Under the pieces are notes generated by a model that was given only the letters and a program-made list of their open reading frames with translations, did not search any database and had not been told where the DNA came from. This document shows positions 1 to 8,653 of a DNA stretch of 41,949 nt, piece by piece. Numbering within the stretch: position 1 is the first letter of the stretch; every line of letters begins with the position of its first letter. The stretch is from the NCBI GenBank assembly GCA_030065875.1, contig JASJCR010000060.1, positions 1-41,949 of the forward strand. Direction: 5' to 3'. The translations under genes were made by a program, and so were the position numbers. This DNA comes from Ardenticatenaceae bacterium (GTDB lineage: Bacteria > Chloroflexota > Anaerolineae > Promineifilales > Promineifilaceae).

Positions 1-131
1 ACCATCCCAAAAATCTGGCTCCAGAAGCTGGCCCGATATTCCATGGCTGACGCCAGATTGAGAGCAAACAAGCCTTTTATGAAATGCCATTCGGCGCGTA
101 GGTTGTTCATGATTGTTGATACCTCTTCGTT
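1..131. other. Intergenic, no gene seen
   Basis: I see no convincing coding region, RNA gene or repeat here. Open frames crossing this stretch run into the heptamer repeats and have low-complexity translations, so they are not real genes. It probably lies between a gene left of the window and the beta-propeller gene at 386. Confidence 0.5.
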
Positions 132-194
132 GGGTGTTGGGTGTTGGGTGTTGGGTGTTGGGTGTTGGGTGTTGGGTGTTGGGTGTTGGGTGTT
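132..194. repeat. Tandem heptamer GGGTGTT, nine copies
   Basis: Nine uninterrupted copies of GGGTGTT. With the second heptamer array 39 bases further on, this resembles the short tandemly repeated repetitive (STRR) heptamers described in filamentous cyanobacteria. The perfect copies suggest recent slippage, so copy number probably differs between strains. Confidence 0.95.
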
Positions 195-233
195 GGCCAG
201 GATAAATCATCACCCATTTTATGTCAACCCGCT

Positions 234-310
234 TATCACCTATCACCTATCACCTATCACCTATCACCTATCACCTATCACCTATCACCTATCACCCATC
301 ACCTATCACC
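234..310. repeat. Tandem heptamer TATCACC, eleven units
   Basis: Nine perfect TATCACC units are followed by CATCACC and one more TATCACC, and the array decays into CATCCCC. The reverse complement, GGTGATA, resembles the GGGTGTT unit of the first array (both carry GGTG), so the two arrays may be related in opposite orientation. Together they occupy most of the leader of the gene at 386. Confidence 0.95.
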
Positions 311-343
311 CATCCCCCAATTCAGGACACATCCAGGACTCTA

Positions 344-373
344 GTCCCATGACAATGGGACATTTTTTATTTT
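344..373 (+). terminator. Intrinsic-terminator-like hairpin just before a start codon
   Basis: GTCCCAT pairs perfectly with ATGGGAC around a GACA loop and is followed by ATTTTTTATTTT, a standard Rho-independent layout on the plus strand. It ends only 12 bases before the ATG at 386. It either terminates a transcript from left of the window or acts as an attenuator in the leader of the gene at 386. Confidence 0.7.
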
Positions 374-385
374 ACGATCAGCGGT

Positions 386-1753
386 ATGAACCGCTCATAT
401 TCCAACCCGTTGCTAAAAAAATGGTTGTTAATTTGTACGGCAGCCTTGACCCTCTTTGTCCTTTTGCCGGTGCTCCAGGCAGCGCCTGGAGATTTACAGC
501 GTGTGTCGCTGGGGGCAAACGGCGTTGAGGGAAACCATGAATCTCATGAACCTTCGGTTTCGGCCGACGGCCGCTATGTGGCCTTTGATTCCCGAGCATC
601 CAATCTGGTCAATGGGGATACCAACGATAAGGACGATTGTTTTGTGCGTGATCTCGAAACCGGGCTAACAGAACGGGTGTCCGTATCAGCGGATGAAAAC
701 GAAGCGAACGGGAATTGCGCCTGGCCGGCCATTTCAGCGGATGGCCGATTTGTCGCCTTTGAATCAAACGCCTCAAATTTAGTGCCGAATGACAACAATG
801 GCACCTGGGATATTTTTGTTCGCGATCGTCAAATTGGGGAAACCTATCGAGTTTCGGTGGCCACAGGCAATGTAGAGGGAAATGAGCAATCCAGATTCCC
901 TAGGATTTCGAGTGATGGTCAATTCGTCTCCTTTGATTCACAAGCGACAAACCTGGTCATCTCAGATACGAACGGCACCTATGATGTTTTTGTTCACGAT
1001 CTTCAATCAGGCATCACCACCCGTGTGTCCATCAACACTGGAGGAAGTGAAGGGAACGACTTTTCTCGAACATCGAGTATCTCCGGAGACGGCCGCTATG
1101 TGGCCTTTGAATCCCAGGCAACCAACCTGGTCAATGGGGACACCAACGACCGGCGCGACATATTTGTACGCGATCGAAACACCGGCACCACGACGCGTGT
1201 TTCCGTGGCTTCAGACGGGACGCAAGGAAACTGGAATTCATCATGGCCGGCGATGAGTGATAACGGCCGCGTCGCTTTTTCCTCCGATGCCACCACGCTG
1301 GTAGACAATGACCCGAATGGCACGACCGAAGATATTTTCGTTCACGATCTTCAATCTGGAGAAACCACGCTCGTTTCCGTTTCTTCCGATGAGGAAAATG
1401 GAAATGGAGACTCCGAACTGCCCACGATCTCGGCCGATGGGCGGTTCGTCGCCTTTAAATCAGAGGCAACCAATCTGGTTCCGGCCGCGAACGATGGAAC
1501 TGAAAATGTATTCCTGCGGGATACGCTCTTGGGCACAACAACCCTGGTATCCGTTTCTACAGGCGGCTCCGGAGGAAATGGTGAAGCGGTTTTTCCTGAT
1601 CTGGCAGCCGATGGTGGATATGTCGTCTTTGAATCGTCCGCATCAAATCTGATTGGCAATGATACCAATGACGAATCCGATATCTTTTTGTACGAAACAG
1701 CGGGAAGCCTTGTTTTGGATCAAAAGGTTTTTGTTCCCCTGGTCGCTAAATAA
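386..1753 (+). CDS. Secreted seven-repeat TolB/PD40-like beta-propeller protein
   Basis: 455 aa. A basic start, a hydrophobic stretch and an Ala-rich end at about residues 10-33 form a Sec signal peptide ending near LQAAPG. After it come seven repeats of about 55 residues. Each carries a SADGRYVAFDS-like strand, then SNLV, an Asp/Asn-rich turn (DTND, DNNG) and DIFVRD, the pattern of WD40-like PD40 blades as in TolB. Seven blades fit one closed propeller. The Asp/Asn turns could bind calcium, which is inference. The protein ends QKVFVPLVAK, a short hydrophobic proline tail similar to that of the secreted transglutaminase at 23854. Its ligand and role are unknown. The start is fixed by the signal peptide, although no good ribosome-binding site is visible. 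Confidence 0.85.
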   Translation: MNRSYSNPLLKKWLLICTAALTLFVLLPVLQAAPGDLQRVSLGANGVEGNHESHEPSVSADGRYVAFDSRASNLVNGDTNDKDDCFVRDLETGLTERVSVSADENEANGNCAWPAISADGRFVAFESNASNLVPNDNNGTWDIFVRDRQIGETYRVSVATGNVEGNEQSRFPRISSDGQFVSFDSQATNLVISDTNGTYDVFVHDLQSGITTRVSINTGGSEGNDFSRTSSISGDGRYVAFESQATNLVNGDTNDRRDIFVRDRNTGTTTRVSVASDGTQGNWNSSWPAMSDNGRVAFSSDATTLVDNDPNGTTEDIFVHDLQSGETTLVSVSSDEENGNGDSELPTISADGRFVAFKSEATNLVPAANDGTENVFLRDTLLGTTTLVSVSTGGSGGNGEAVFPDLAADGGYVVFESSASNLIGNDTNDESDIFLYETAGSLVLDQKVFVPLVAK

Positions 1754-1787
1754 CTACTTTCTCTTTAAAAAAATAGCGGAGCGGTAA

Positions 1788-1913
1788 TTAGGTAAGTTGC
1801 AAAAAGTTTTCTGGAATATATATCCGCAGATTACGCAAATTAGAGAGAGAAATCTGTGAAAATCCGTGTTAATCTGTGGCTTTTTTTAACAATTCTTTTT
1901 GCAAACCACTTAG
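1788..1913 (-). mobile_element. MITE-like element, copy A (118-bp body, TTAG duplicated)
   Basis: The body at 1792-1909 starts GTAAGTTGCAAAAAG and ends CTTTTTGCAAACCAC, an imperfect terminal inverted repeat. TTAG flanks both sides (1788-1791, 1910-1913) as a 4-bp target duplication. The interior carries the family core in reverse orientation (reverse complement near GCCACAGATTAACACGGATT). It has no coding capacity. It lies just before the ribosome-binding site of the gene at 1925. Confidence 0.75.
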
Positions 1914-1924
1914 GAGATCGTAAA

Positions 1925-2335
1925 ATGAATGTCATCGTTGAAATACTTGCCAACTACTGGCTTTACATAACCATTTTCGGAACAGCCTTATTGCTGATTG
2001 CACCCTGGCTGTTCGTCTGGCGATATCAACAAAAGCGGCGGTGGCTGCGTGAAAACGGCCAGATTGCTCAGGCCAGAATCTTTAATGTTTGGACCAGCGG
2101 TTTAAAAATCGGTGGCGGGTCAGATGAACGGGGGATGGGCTTGATGTTGGAGGTATACCCTGCCGGTGGTCAGCCCTATCTGGTTAAAACACGGGAACAG
2201 GTTCACATATTTGACCTGCCCAAGCTAACACCCGGAACGATGGTGGAGGTGCGTGTCGATCCCCGAAAACCGCGCAACCTCGTCATCACCAGCTGGTTCG
2301 TCGCCCATGAGTGTTCGTCTAAATCCAGCGCCTGA
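1925..2335 (+). CDS. Small membrane-anchored protein, DUF3592-like
   Basis: 136 aa. One strong membrane helix at about residues 11-34 is followed by a basic patch (RYQQKRRWLREN) and a small soluble domain rich in beta strands. Its pattern is LEVYPAGGQPYLV, then PGTMVEVRVDPRKPRNLVI, which resembles DUF3592-type proteins where a membrane segment precedes a domain with a VxVDPxxP motif. I chose the ATG at 1925 because GGAG lies 9 bases upstream. An in-frame earlier start at 1856 would lie inside the repeat element. The 3' end overlaps the convergent methyltransferase gene by 17 bases. Function unknown. Confidence 0.65.
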   Translation: MNVIVEILANYWLYITIFGTALLLIAPWLFVWRYQQKRRWLRENGQIAQARIFNVWTSGLKIGGGSDERGMGLMLEVYPAGGQPYLVKTREQVHIFDLPKLTPGTMVEVRVDPRKPRNLVITSWFVAHECSSKSSA

Positions 2336-2768
2336 CCCGCTTTTTGTAAGCCAAAAATTGGTCCCCAAATTCCTTAGATAGAATCCGCTCCTCGTGCGGA
2401 ATAAACTTTCTGTCCAGCAGGAGAAACATCGCCGCTGCGCTCAAAAATGGAGAGAAAGTGCCTAGCAAAATGGCCAGACCTGCTAAAAACAGAACCATCG
2501 CCAAATACATGGGATTGCGGGTCCAGCGATAAACCCCCTCAATGAGCAATGCGGTCGGGGTTTCATAGGGCTTGATCGTTGTGTTGGCAGCGGTAAAGGC
2601 GCGGTCGGCCGCCACAACAACGTAAACCGCCATGCCCATAAAGATGAATCCAATCAATGAAAATGGAAACGGGATTAAGCGGCCGAGCGGCAGTAAAAAA
2701 TGGAGAACAACGGCAATCACGACCAGCCATTTGAAGTAAAAAGGGGGCATCCACGATTTTTCATTCAT
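2319..2768 (-). CDS. ICMT/PEMT-like membrane methyltransferase family protein
   Basis: 149 aa from ATG 2768, which has AGGAG upstream; an in-frame TTG at 2801 is less likely. About four membrane helices precede a C-terminal signature of the isoprenylcysteine carboxyl methyltransferase/phospholipid methyltransferase superfamily: YRWTRNPMYLAM, then HEERILSKEFGDQFLAYKKR. In this superfamily the RNPMY and EE segments bind S-adenosylmethionine. The substrate cannot be told from sequence; bacterial members act on lipids, isoprenoids or small molecules. A second, different member of the superfamily is at 39459. Confidence 0.85.
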   Translation of the reverse strand: MNEKSWMPPFYFKWLVVIAVVLHFLLPLGRLIPFPFSLIGFIFMGMAVYVVVAADRAFTAANTTIKPYETPTALLIEGVYRWTRNPMYLAMVLFLAGLAILLGTFSPFLSAAAMFLLLDRKFIPHEERILSKEFGDQFLAYKKRVRRWI

Positions 2769-2928
2769 TGGAGCTTGATCTCCTGTTCTCAAAAGGCCCA
2801 AAATTACGCTTTAGATTACGAGATTTTTGTGAAAAATATATGAAAGAGCGAAGGAAAATTTGTGAAAGAGGAACCATCTCAAAATCTTTCTTTTTACTTT
2901 GTGCTTTAAACTTTGAGCTGGTCGTTAC

Positions 2929-4101
2929 TTAAGCTTGAACCAAGGTGTTTTTTTCTAAATATTCGACCATGGGGAGCCTGACCACAAATTTGCTCCCTTG
3001 ATTCAGCTCGCTGTGCAGCGTGATCTCTCCTTCCATTGCCGAGATAATTTCTTTGACGATAGAAAGCCCCAACCCGGTTCCTTTTAAGCTTTGGGGGCGA
3101 TCGGATTCCAGCTGATGGAAGGGAGCAAAAATGAGATTTTGGGCAGATTTAGGGATCCCTGGACCGGTATCTTCTATGGTGATCAACCAGGTTTTTTCGG
3201 TTTCATAGTCAAATTGCAGCTTGACATGGCCGTTATGCGTGAACTTAATTGCATTCCCCAATAAATTAAGAATGACCTGCTGCAGGCGCTGTGAATCTCC
3301 AACGATACTTGGGGGAAGCAATTCATCCACCTTACTAAAGAAGTTTAACCCCTTGGCTTCAGCCAGAAGTGTGGTTTTGGACGAGATTTCGCCCATCAAT
3401 TTGTGCAGGTTAACCTCGCCATTTTGAAGGGAGACCCCCTCTTCCTGGAACCGGGCCTGGTCTAAAAGATCATTCACCAAGCCAATCAAATAGCGGGCGC
3501 TTTTAATTAACTCTCTGATGACTTCGTACTGCTCTTCAATCGAATCTTCCCCTTCTTCGATAAGGTCTTCCTCGAAAAGTTCCGCATACCCCAAGATGAC
3601 GTTAAGCGGGGTGCGCAGCTCGTGGCTAACTGAACGTAATAGTTTCTCTTTAGTTTGACTAGCAACCATAGCCCGGTCGCGCGCTTGAATTAAGGCCGTT
3701 TCCGCCTGCTGACGCTGGGCAATTTCCAGCTGCAGATCCTCGGTTAGTTTTCGGATCCGGTAAATTAAATCGCTCAACATCCCCACGAGTCCGCTGCTTA
3801 ACACCGAAAAAATGAGGCCGGGAAGGCTTTGAATCGAGAAGGTATCCACTGTGGTGCTGAAGGTTGTGTATAGCAGCTCATTGAGAAAGAAATTGGCCAG
3901 ACCGGCGATTACCCCATAGCGAGCTCCCAGAAACCAGCCGGCTATCGCATCAGGGATGAGGGAAAGTGAGCCGGCCGCATCCCCAACGCTGGGAAAGATG
4001 GACGCAAAAACCAACGCATAAATCAAGTTTGCCACGATGACAAGCCAGATGCGTTTGATCAATGAGTCTCGGTCGAATTTCCTGCGTTCAAACAGACGCA
4101 T
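2929..4101 (-). CDS. Membrane-bound sensor histidine kinase
   Basis: 390 aa. The N-terminal third (residues about 15-112) holds several membrane helices with little extracellular sequence, so it may sense a membrane or internal signal. A coiled-coil linker (about 112-150) leads to a HisKA domain with the H-box SHELRTPLN and His160 as probable phosphoacceptor. An HATPase domain follows, with N-box NLLGNAIKFT, DTGPGIP and GTGLGLSIVKEI. No receiver domain is fused and no response regulator is adjacent, so it is an orphan kinase here. The ATG at 4101 is the natural start. The membrane domain does not match a family I can name with confidence. Confidence 0.88.
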   Translation of the reverse strand: MRLFERRKFDRDSLIKRIWLVIVANLIYALVFASIFPSVGDAAGSLSLIPDAIAGWFLGARYGVIAGLANFFLNELLYTTFSTTVDTFSIQSLPGLIFSVLSSGLVGMLSDLIYRIRKLTEDLQLEIAQRQQAETALIQARDRAMVASQTKEKLLRSVSHELRTPLNVILGYAELFEEDLIEEGEDSIEEQYEVIRELIKSARYLIGLVNDLLDQARFQEEGVSLQNGEVNLHKLMGEISSKTTLLAEAKGLNFFSKVDELLPPSIVGDSQRLQQVILNLLGNAIKFTHNGHVKLQFDYETEKTWLITIEDTGPGIPKSAQNLIFAPFHQLESDRPQSLKGTGLGLSIVKEIISAMEGEITLHSELNQGSKFVVRLPMVEYLEKNTLVQA

Positions 4102-4349
4102 ATGTACAGACCCTTAAAATTCCCTATCTAAATTAAAAATGTCCCCCCGTATGCCCAAAGCCAATTCCCAATTCTACTTAAATATCGCGAGGAAATCTAC
4201 TGATGTTCTCTTTCTTCACGTTAGGATTTTGCGATATATAGAAAATCAGAAATGTTGAAATCCCAAGTAGCCGTACAAATCGGCAAGTGAATGTATAATA
4301 ATCCAAGAAATATGGTTTCTTCTAGAAAATACATAACAAAAAGATAATA

Positions 4350-6056
4350 ATGTACGCTTTGACACAGAAAAGACTCATAAATTGGGTGTTTTTTTTGCTT
4401 CTATTGTTGATTGTTATTAGCCCTTTTTTTATTCAGGCAGACGAGTTGAGCAGCCGCTTGGGCTATACTCCAAAAATCATTTCTTATTTGCTTCTCCTGG
4501 TTCAATTCAGCTCACTCACCGGATTGGCTGCCTTGTTCTTCTGGCGCAATCAAATATCGATAAATCAGTTAAGCGTCAGCCTGCCCGTCGCAAAAAGAAT
4601 CGTTGCTTTAGTGACGATTCTTTATCTTGTGGCGTTTGGACCGTTTGTAATTCAACGACACATTTATTTTAATTCTTCCGCTTATGACCTAGGCATCTAT
4701 CAACAAGTTATTTGGAATACGGCTCAGGGAAACTGGTTTGCCAGTTCTTTTGAAGTCACAAATCGAATGGCCGACCATTTTCAACCTCTGGTAGCCATTT
4801 TAGCCCCACTATACTGGTTGTTTCCCAGCCCGATTGTTTTGTTGGTATTTCAAACGGCGATTTTAGCATCTGGCGCAATCCCCGTTTTTCTTTTGGCCCA
4901 AAAAATATTGAAAAACAACCTGTTCTCGGTTGTTTTTGTCTACCTTTACCTTTTTTATCCAGCCTTAGGGTACCTAAACCGATTTGATTTTCATTGGGAA
5001 TCAACCGTTGTTCCCCTATTCCTCTGGGCGATATTAGCCGTAGAGCAAGAAAAAAGGGGATTGGCATCCTTACTTCTATTTTTTGCATTATTTGGAAAAG
5101 AAGATGTTGGATTAACTGTGGCCGCATTTGGTATTTGGGTTGCGTTTACCAAAGGTCAAAAAAATCGGGGGTTTGGTATCTCCTGGTCAATCGGCGGGGT
5201 TTTATTTTCTCTACTGGCTTTTTTGGTGATCATCCCATTTTTTAATGAAGGCAACCCAGACACGCTAAATCGTTATGTTTGGATGGGGAACTCCCCGGAT
5301 GAAATTGTTCTTTTTGCTCTAAACCATCCCATTGTCGTATTTAGGTATCTGTTTAGTATTGATGGGATTCGCTATCTGTTTTCTTTACTGGGGCCTCTTT
5401 TCTTTTTACCGCTGCTAGGATCCATTTCAATTGTGGCGCTGCCGGCGTTTGCCTACAATGGTCTCTCTACTTCGATGGCTCAAAAGACGGTTTACTTTCA
5501 TTACACCGCCCCCATGATCCCGTTTATGGTCACGGGAGCGATTTTTGGCGCTCGAAATTTAATCCATTTTGCAAAAAATCGCCGCCTGGATTGGATCCCC
5601 CCTACATGCCTGGTAGGAGTGGTTTTATTCACAACATTTCACTTCTGGGGGGTCAATAACCCTCTTTTAGATGATGGCGCGGTACGCGCGGCTTGGGATC
5701 GACAGCCTAATCAGGCGGAAATTCTCCAAGGCTTGGCTCTTATTCCTAATGAAGGGAATCTTTTTACGACCAATCATTATGCGGTCCATAAGGCAAACCG
5801 AACCGATATTCAAATTATGTATTCCTCTACAGACCAAAGTTATTTGGAAGAGGCAGAGTATTTTTTCTTAAATTTGCTGGATTTTCGATCCCCTGAAGAG
5901 GAAGATTTTGCCTGTAACGACTTTTCCATCATGCTTAAACGAGCACATGAGCTTAACTTTGATATTGTCTATTATCAAAATCACGTATTGCTTCTAGAAA
6001 AATCAACCGGCCGCTCTGACGCTTTGCAGGAAATTGCTGTTACCCTATGCCCATGA
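4350..6056 (+). CDS. DUF2079 family polytopic membrane protein
   Basis: 568 aa with about ten to twelve membrane helices. The block AYDLGIYQQVIWN, with Asp113 in the first large outside loop, followed by HFQPLVAILAPLYWLFPSP, is the signature of DUF2079. This family is distantly related to GT-C glycosyltransferases, where the loop Asp is the proposed catalytic base using a polyprenyl-phosphate sugar. The C-terminal 130 residues are a soluble outside domain with the pattern of GT-C periplasmic domains. The next gene, another GT-C-like protein, overlaps by 10 bases, so the two probably act together on a surface glycan. Base composition is clearly AT-richer than most of the window. Confidence 0.85.
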   Translation: MYALTQKRLINWVFFLLLLLIVISPFFIQADELSSRLGYTPKIISYLLLLVQFSSLTGLAALFFWRNQISINQLSVSLPVAKRIVALVTILYLVAFGPFVIQRHIYFNSSAYDLGIYQQVIWNTAQGNWFASSFEVTNRMADHFQPLVAILAPLYWLFPSPIVLLVFQTAILASGAIPVFLLAQKILKNNLFSVVFVYLYLFYPALGYLNRFDFHWESTVVPLFLWAILAVEQEKRGLASLLLFFALFGKEDVGLTVAAFGIWVAFTKGQKNRGFGISWSIGGVLFSLLAFLVIIPFFNEGNPDTLNRYVWMGNSPDEIVLFALNHPIVVFRYLFSIDGIRYLFSLLGPLFFLPLLGSISIVALPAFAYNGLSTSMAQKTVYFHYTAPMIPFMVTGAIFGARNLIHFAKNRRLDWIPPTCLVGVVLFTTFHFWGVNNPLLDDGAVRAAWDRQPNQAEILQGLALIPNEGNLFTTNHYAVHKANRTDIQIMYSSTDQSYLEEAEYFFLNLLDFRSPEEEDFACNDFSIMLKRAHELNFDIVYYQNHVLLLEKSTGRSDALQEIAVTLCP

Positions 6057-7594
6057 CCTCACCATCAAAAAAAGAAAGCAAAATCCTGGGGCTGTTTTAC
6101 TTCGCTCTCCTTTGCCTAAGTGGTGCTTATGTGCTGTTTATCCAGCTTCATCAATTTCCGTTTCCCGAACGAGATGCGGGGGTGTTTTTATACGCAGGCC
6201 AAAAGTGGTTGGCTGGGCAACCGCCGTATTTGTCAATCTGGGATCATAAGGGACCGCTCATATACATGATTAATGCCTTGGGATTGTGGATCGGCCGAGG
6301 TTCAATTAATGGTGTGCGGTTTTTGCAGCTCGTCTTTCTTCTAGCAGGTGTAAGCGTAAGTTTTGCAACCTTTCGGTATTGGTTCAAATTAGAAACCGCT
6401 TTTATCACCACCTTTTGGTGGTTAATTACCCTAATTCATCTCCTTGAGGGGGGTAACGGAGTCGAAGCATTTGCCCTACCGTTGCAATTTGCGGCTCTTT
6501 TGTGTTTTTCAATTTATCAGCAGCGCAACCAGAGAAAATTAGGACTCCCTCTGATACTCGGCTTACTCGGAGCTCTTAGCTTTCTGCTGCGGGCCAACAT
6601 GATCGCCATCTTTTTGGCGATCGGTATCTATTGGATATTTATCAGGAAAGATTGGCCAGCCCTGATTACAGCCATCGCGGCCGGGGTGATTCTTCTTTCC
6701 TCAATGGCCTTTGTTTTAGAAAGAAATCAAGCATTAGCAGCCATGATCGATCAATCGATTGTATTTAATTTTTTGTATGTGCAATCGAGCGTAACCCAAA
6801 AAATAAACACCCTACTGGATGGTCTACTCCTGGTCAATCGAACCGGTTTGGCCGCCGCTGCCGGAATTGGACTGGTGACCGTTTTATGGCAGAAAGAAGG
6901 GGAAAGTCCAGCCTCAAAATCGATGTTAATCATCCTACTTCTGGGTTTGCCGCTAGAAATGACGCTTTCCGCCCTTTCCGGCAAAACATTTCCCCACTAC
7001 TTCATTTCATGGCTGCCAATTTTTGCTCTGAGCGCTTCGTTTTTGATTGATCCTATCGCCTCGTTGATTCAAGATCGGCCATATTTTTCTCGCCTGTTGT
7101 TAGCTGTGTTGGTTTGCGGGTGGCTGTCTCTGTTTCAAACACGAGAGCTACTAATCCCACTTTTTGCCAATCAATCCTCAAAAGTGCTTACGGTTCAGGA
7201 TACGGTCGACTATTTGCAATCAGAAACGCCAGCTAACAGTTCACTTTTAATGTGGGGAGCAGAAGTCCAGGTCAATGTGTTGTCAAATCGTCATGCACCA
7301 ACTCGTTTTGCCTATCTTTACCCGCTGATTGTGACCGATTATGCTTCAACCTCTATGATTAATGAGTTTATGGAAGGGCTTGCAGAGCCTGATCTAATTA
7401 TCATTGACACAACCATAAACGGCGGCGGGATCTTGCCAATTGCAAAAAATGAGGAGGGTCAGGTTACTCAATGGATTACGGTTGAATCGGATCAAAGCAG
7501 GCTAGATCCCGCCCGACAATACATATTAGAAAATTTTGAGGTCGTTGATGAACTGGGTCCAGAGAAGTGGGTTGTATATCGATCAAAAAAATAA
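6047..7594 (+). CDS. ArnT/PMT-like GT-C membrane glycosyltransferase
   Basis: 515 aa with about ten membrane helices. The first outside loop carries FPERDAGVFLYAGQKWL, then PYLSIWDHKGPLIYMINA, the typical catalytic-loop pattern of the GT39/ArnT-like group with its Asp at residue 43. The C-terminal soluble part (about residues 375-515) ends ENFEVVDELGPEKWVVYR, as in many archaeal and Chloroflexota members. Donor is probably a polyprenyl-phosphate sugar; acceptor unknown. It overlaps the DUF2079 gene by 10 bases, so translation is probably coupled. The composition is AT-rich like its partner, which hints at joint transfer. Confidence 0.83.
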   Translation: MPMTSPSKKESKILGLFYFALLCLSGAYVLFIQLHQFPFPERDAGVFLYAGQKWLAGQPPYLSIWDHKGPLIYMINALGLWIGRGSINGVRFLQLVFLLAGVSVSFATFRYWFKLETAFITTFWWLITLIHLLEGGNGVEAFALPLQFAALLCFSIYQQRNQRKLGLPLILGLLGALSFLLRANMIAIFLAIGIYWIFIRKDWPALITAIAAGVILLSSMAFVLERNQALAAMIDQSIVFNFLYVQSSVTQKINTLLDGLLLVNRTGLAAAAGIGLVTVLWQKEGESPASKSMLIILLLGLPLEMTLSALSGKTFPHYFISWLPIFALSASFLIDPIASLIQDRPYFSRLLLAVLVCGWLSLFQTRELLIPLFANQSSKVLTVQDTVDYLQSETPANSSLLMWGAEVQVNVLSNRHAPTRFAYLYPLIVTDYASTSMINEFMEGLAEPDLIIIDTTINGGGILPIAKNEEGQVTQWITVESDQSRLDPARQYILENFEVVDELGPEKWVVYRSKK

Positions 7595-7631
7595 TTGCTC
7601 TCCAACCGGCGTATGGTACCAGGCAGCTTTT

Positions 7632-8042
7632 TTATTCGTGCAGCTTGGCTCCCTTAAAAATCTTGTCAACCGCTTTCCGTTCAGCCCTCACCGCCAGACC
7701 CACCAGCGGTAAATCGGCCGTCTCATACCGGGTTACCGTGGCTCGATTGGCGGCATCATGACCGGTGGCAAACATATCTTCGATATAGATGGCGGCCGAA
7801 ACCTCTCGCCGTTCGGCCCGGCCTAAAAAAGTTGAGAGCTTCTCGCGAGGGGCTTTGAGCACCACCATCGGCTGAATACACAGGGCGGCGTAATTTTTTT
7901 CAGACCCATCCTCATATAACTCCCCCAGCAGGTTCTCAGATTGGCCCATAATGCCGGATGTCAAAAACGCGACGACGTTTAATTTTTGCCACGTGGCCAA
8001 CTCATCGGCGACAACGATGGCGATTTTTGTTGAGAATTCCAT
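7632..8042 (-). CDS. DUF2000 family protein (Pth2-like fold)
   Basis: 136 aa. The N-terminus KIAIVVADELATWQKLNVVAFLTSGI is the hallmark of DUF2000, a family of small alpha/beta proteins with the fold of peptidyl-tRNA hydrolase 2. The biochemical role is not established. It is the third gene of an AraC-LysE-DUF2000 unit, 6 bases after the LysE gene, so its job is probably tied to the exported compound. It is convergent with the glycosyltransferase gene ending at 7594, and I see no clear terminator in the 37 bases between them. Confidence 0.85.
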   Translation of the reverse strand: MEFSTKIAIVVADELATWQKLNVVAFLTSGIMGQSENLLGELYEDGSEKNYAALCIQPMVVLKAPREKLSTFLGRAERREVSAAIYIEDMFATGHDAANRATVTRYETADLPLVGLAVRAERKAVDKIFKGAKLHE

Positions 8043-8048
8043 AATTTC

Positions 8049-8642
8049 CTACCGCAGTAAAACCCAAACGGCCACGGCCGCCAGGAGAACACCAAATATT
8101 TTCCCCTGCCATTTGACTGCAAATTGCGAGCGAAACAAACGCTGTAGCAAACTACCTCCCACCACCCAGGTTAGCAGACTGCCGATAATCAGTACAAAGA
8201 GAGCGGCCGTCAAAATAACCATTTGTGTTCTTGTTGACGCGGCCGGATCGAGAAACTGAGTGTACATGATCAGAGGAACGGTGAGCGCTTTAAAGTTAAA
8301 AAACTGTAGAAGAGCTCCCTCACGGAAGCCAAGCTTTGTTTCACCGCTCTCCTGGATGCCGCTGGATCGAAAAAATTGCCAGGCTAGGAAAAACAGGTAA
8401 ATTGCCCCGATAACCTTGAATATCGTAAATAAAGCGGGAAAACGAAAAATAATTTCACCAATTCCCACACCGATAATTGCAATTTGTATGGTGAAAACGA
8501 AAAAGATTCCCCAGGCAACCGGCAGCGTGCGTCGGGTGCCGTATTGGGCCGACGTAGATGAAAGGAGCAAGTTGGCCGGGCCAGGGCTCATGGTAATCGG
8601 GAAAAAGGTAAAAAACCAGGCGATGGCGAGATCAGCGGTCAT
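8049..8642 (-). CDS. LysE/RhtB family amino-acid exporter
   Basis: 197 aa with about six membrane helices. The N-terminal MSPGPANLLLSSTSAQYGTRR corresponds to the conserved SPGPN segment of the LysE/RhtB superfamily, which exports amino acids and related small molecules. Length is normal for the family. It lies 11 bases after the AraC-type regulator and 6 bases before the DUF2000 gene, so the three are probably co-transcribed, with the regulator sensing the exported substrate. The exact substrate cannot be predicted. Confidence 0.9.
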   Translation of the reverse strand: MTADLAIAWFFTFFPITMSPGPANLLLSSTSAQYGTRRTLPVAWGIFFVFTIQIAIIGVGIGEIIFRFPALFTIFKVIGAIYLFFLAWQFFRSSGIQESGETKLGFREGALLQFFNFKALTVPLIMYTQFLDPAASTRTQMVILTAALFVLIIGSLLTWVVGGSLLQRLFRSQFAVKWQGKIFGVLLAAVAVWVLLR

Positions 8643-8653
8643 AATTTTTCTCT

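Noticed and set aside
132..310. CRISPR-like array
   Set aside because: The repeats are 7-base units with no spacers, so they are simple tandem repeats.
43..528. Open frame across the heptamer arrays
   Set aside because: Its translation is low-complexity GVGCWVL and TYHLSPI repeats and it overlaps the signal-peptide gene in another frame; the frame stays open only because of the repeats.
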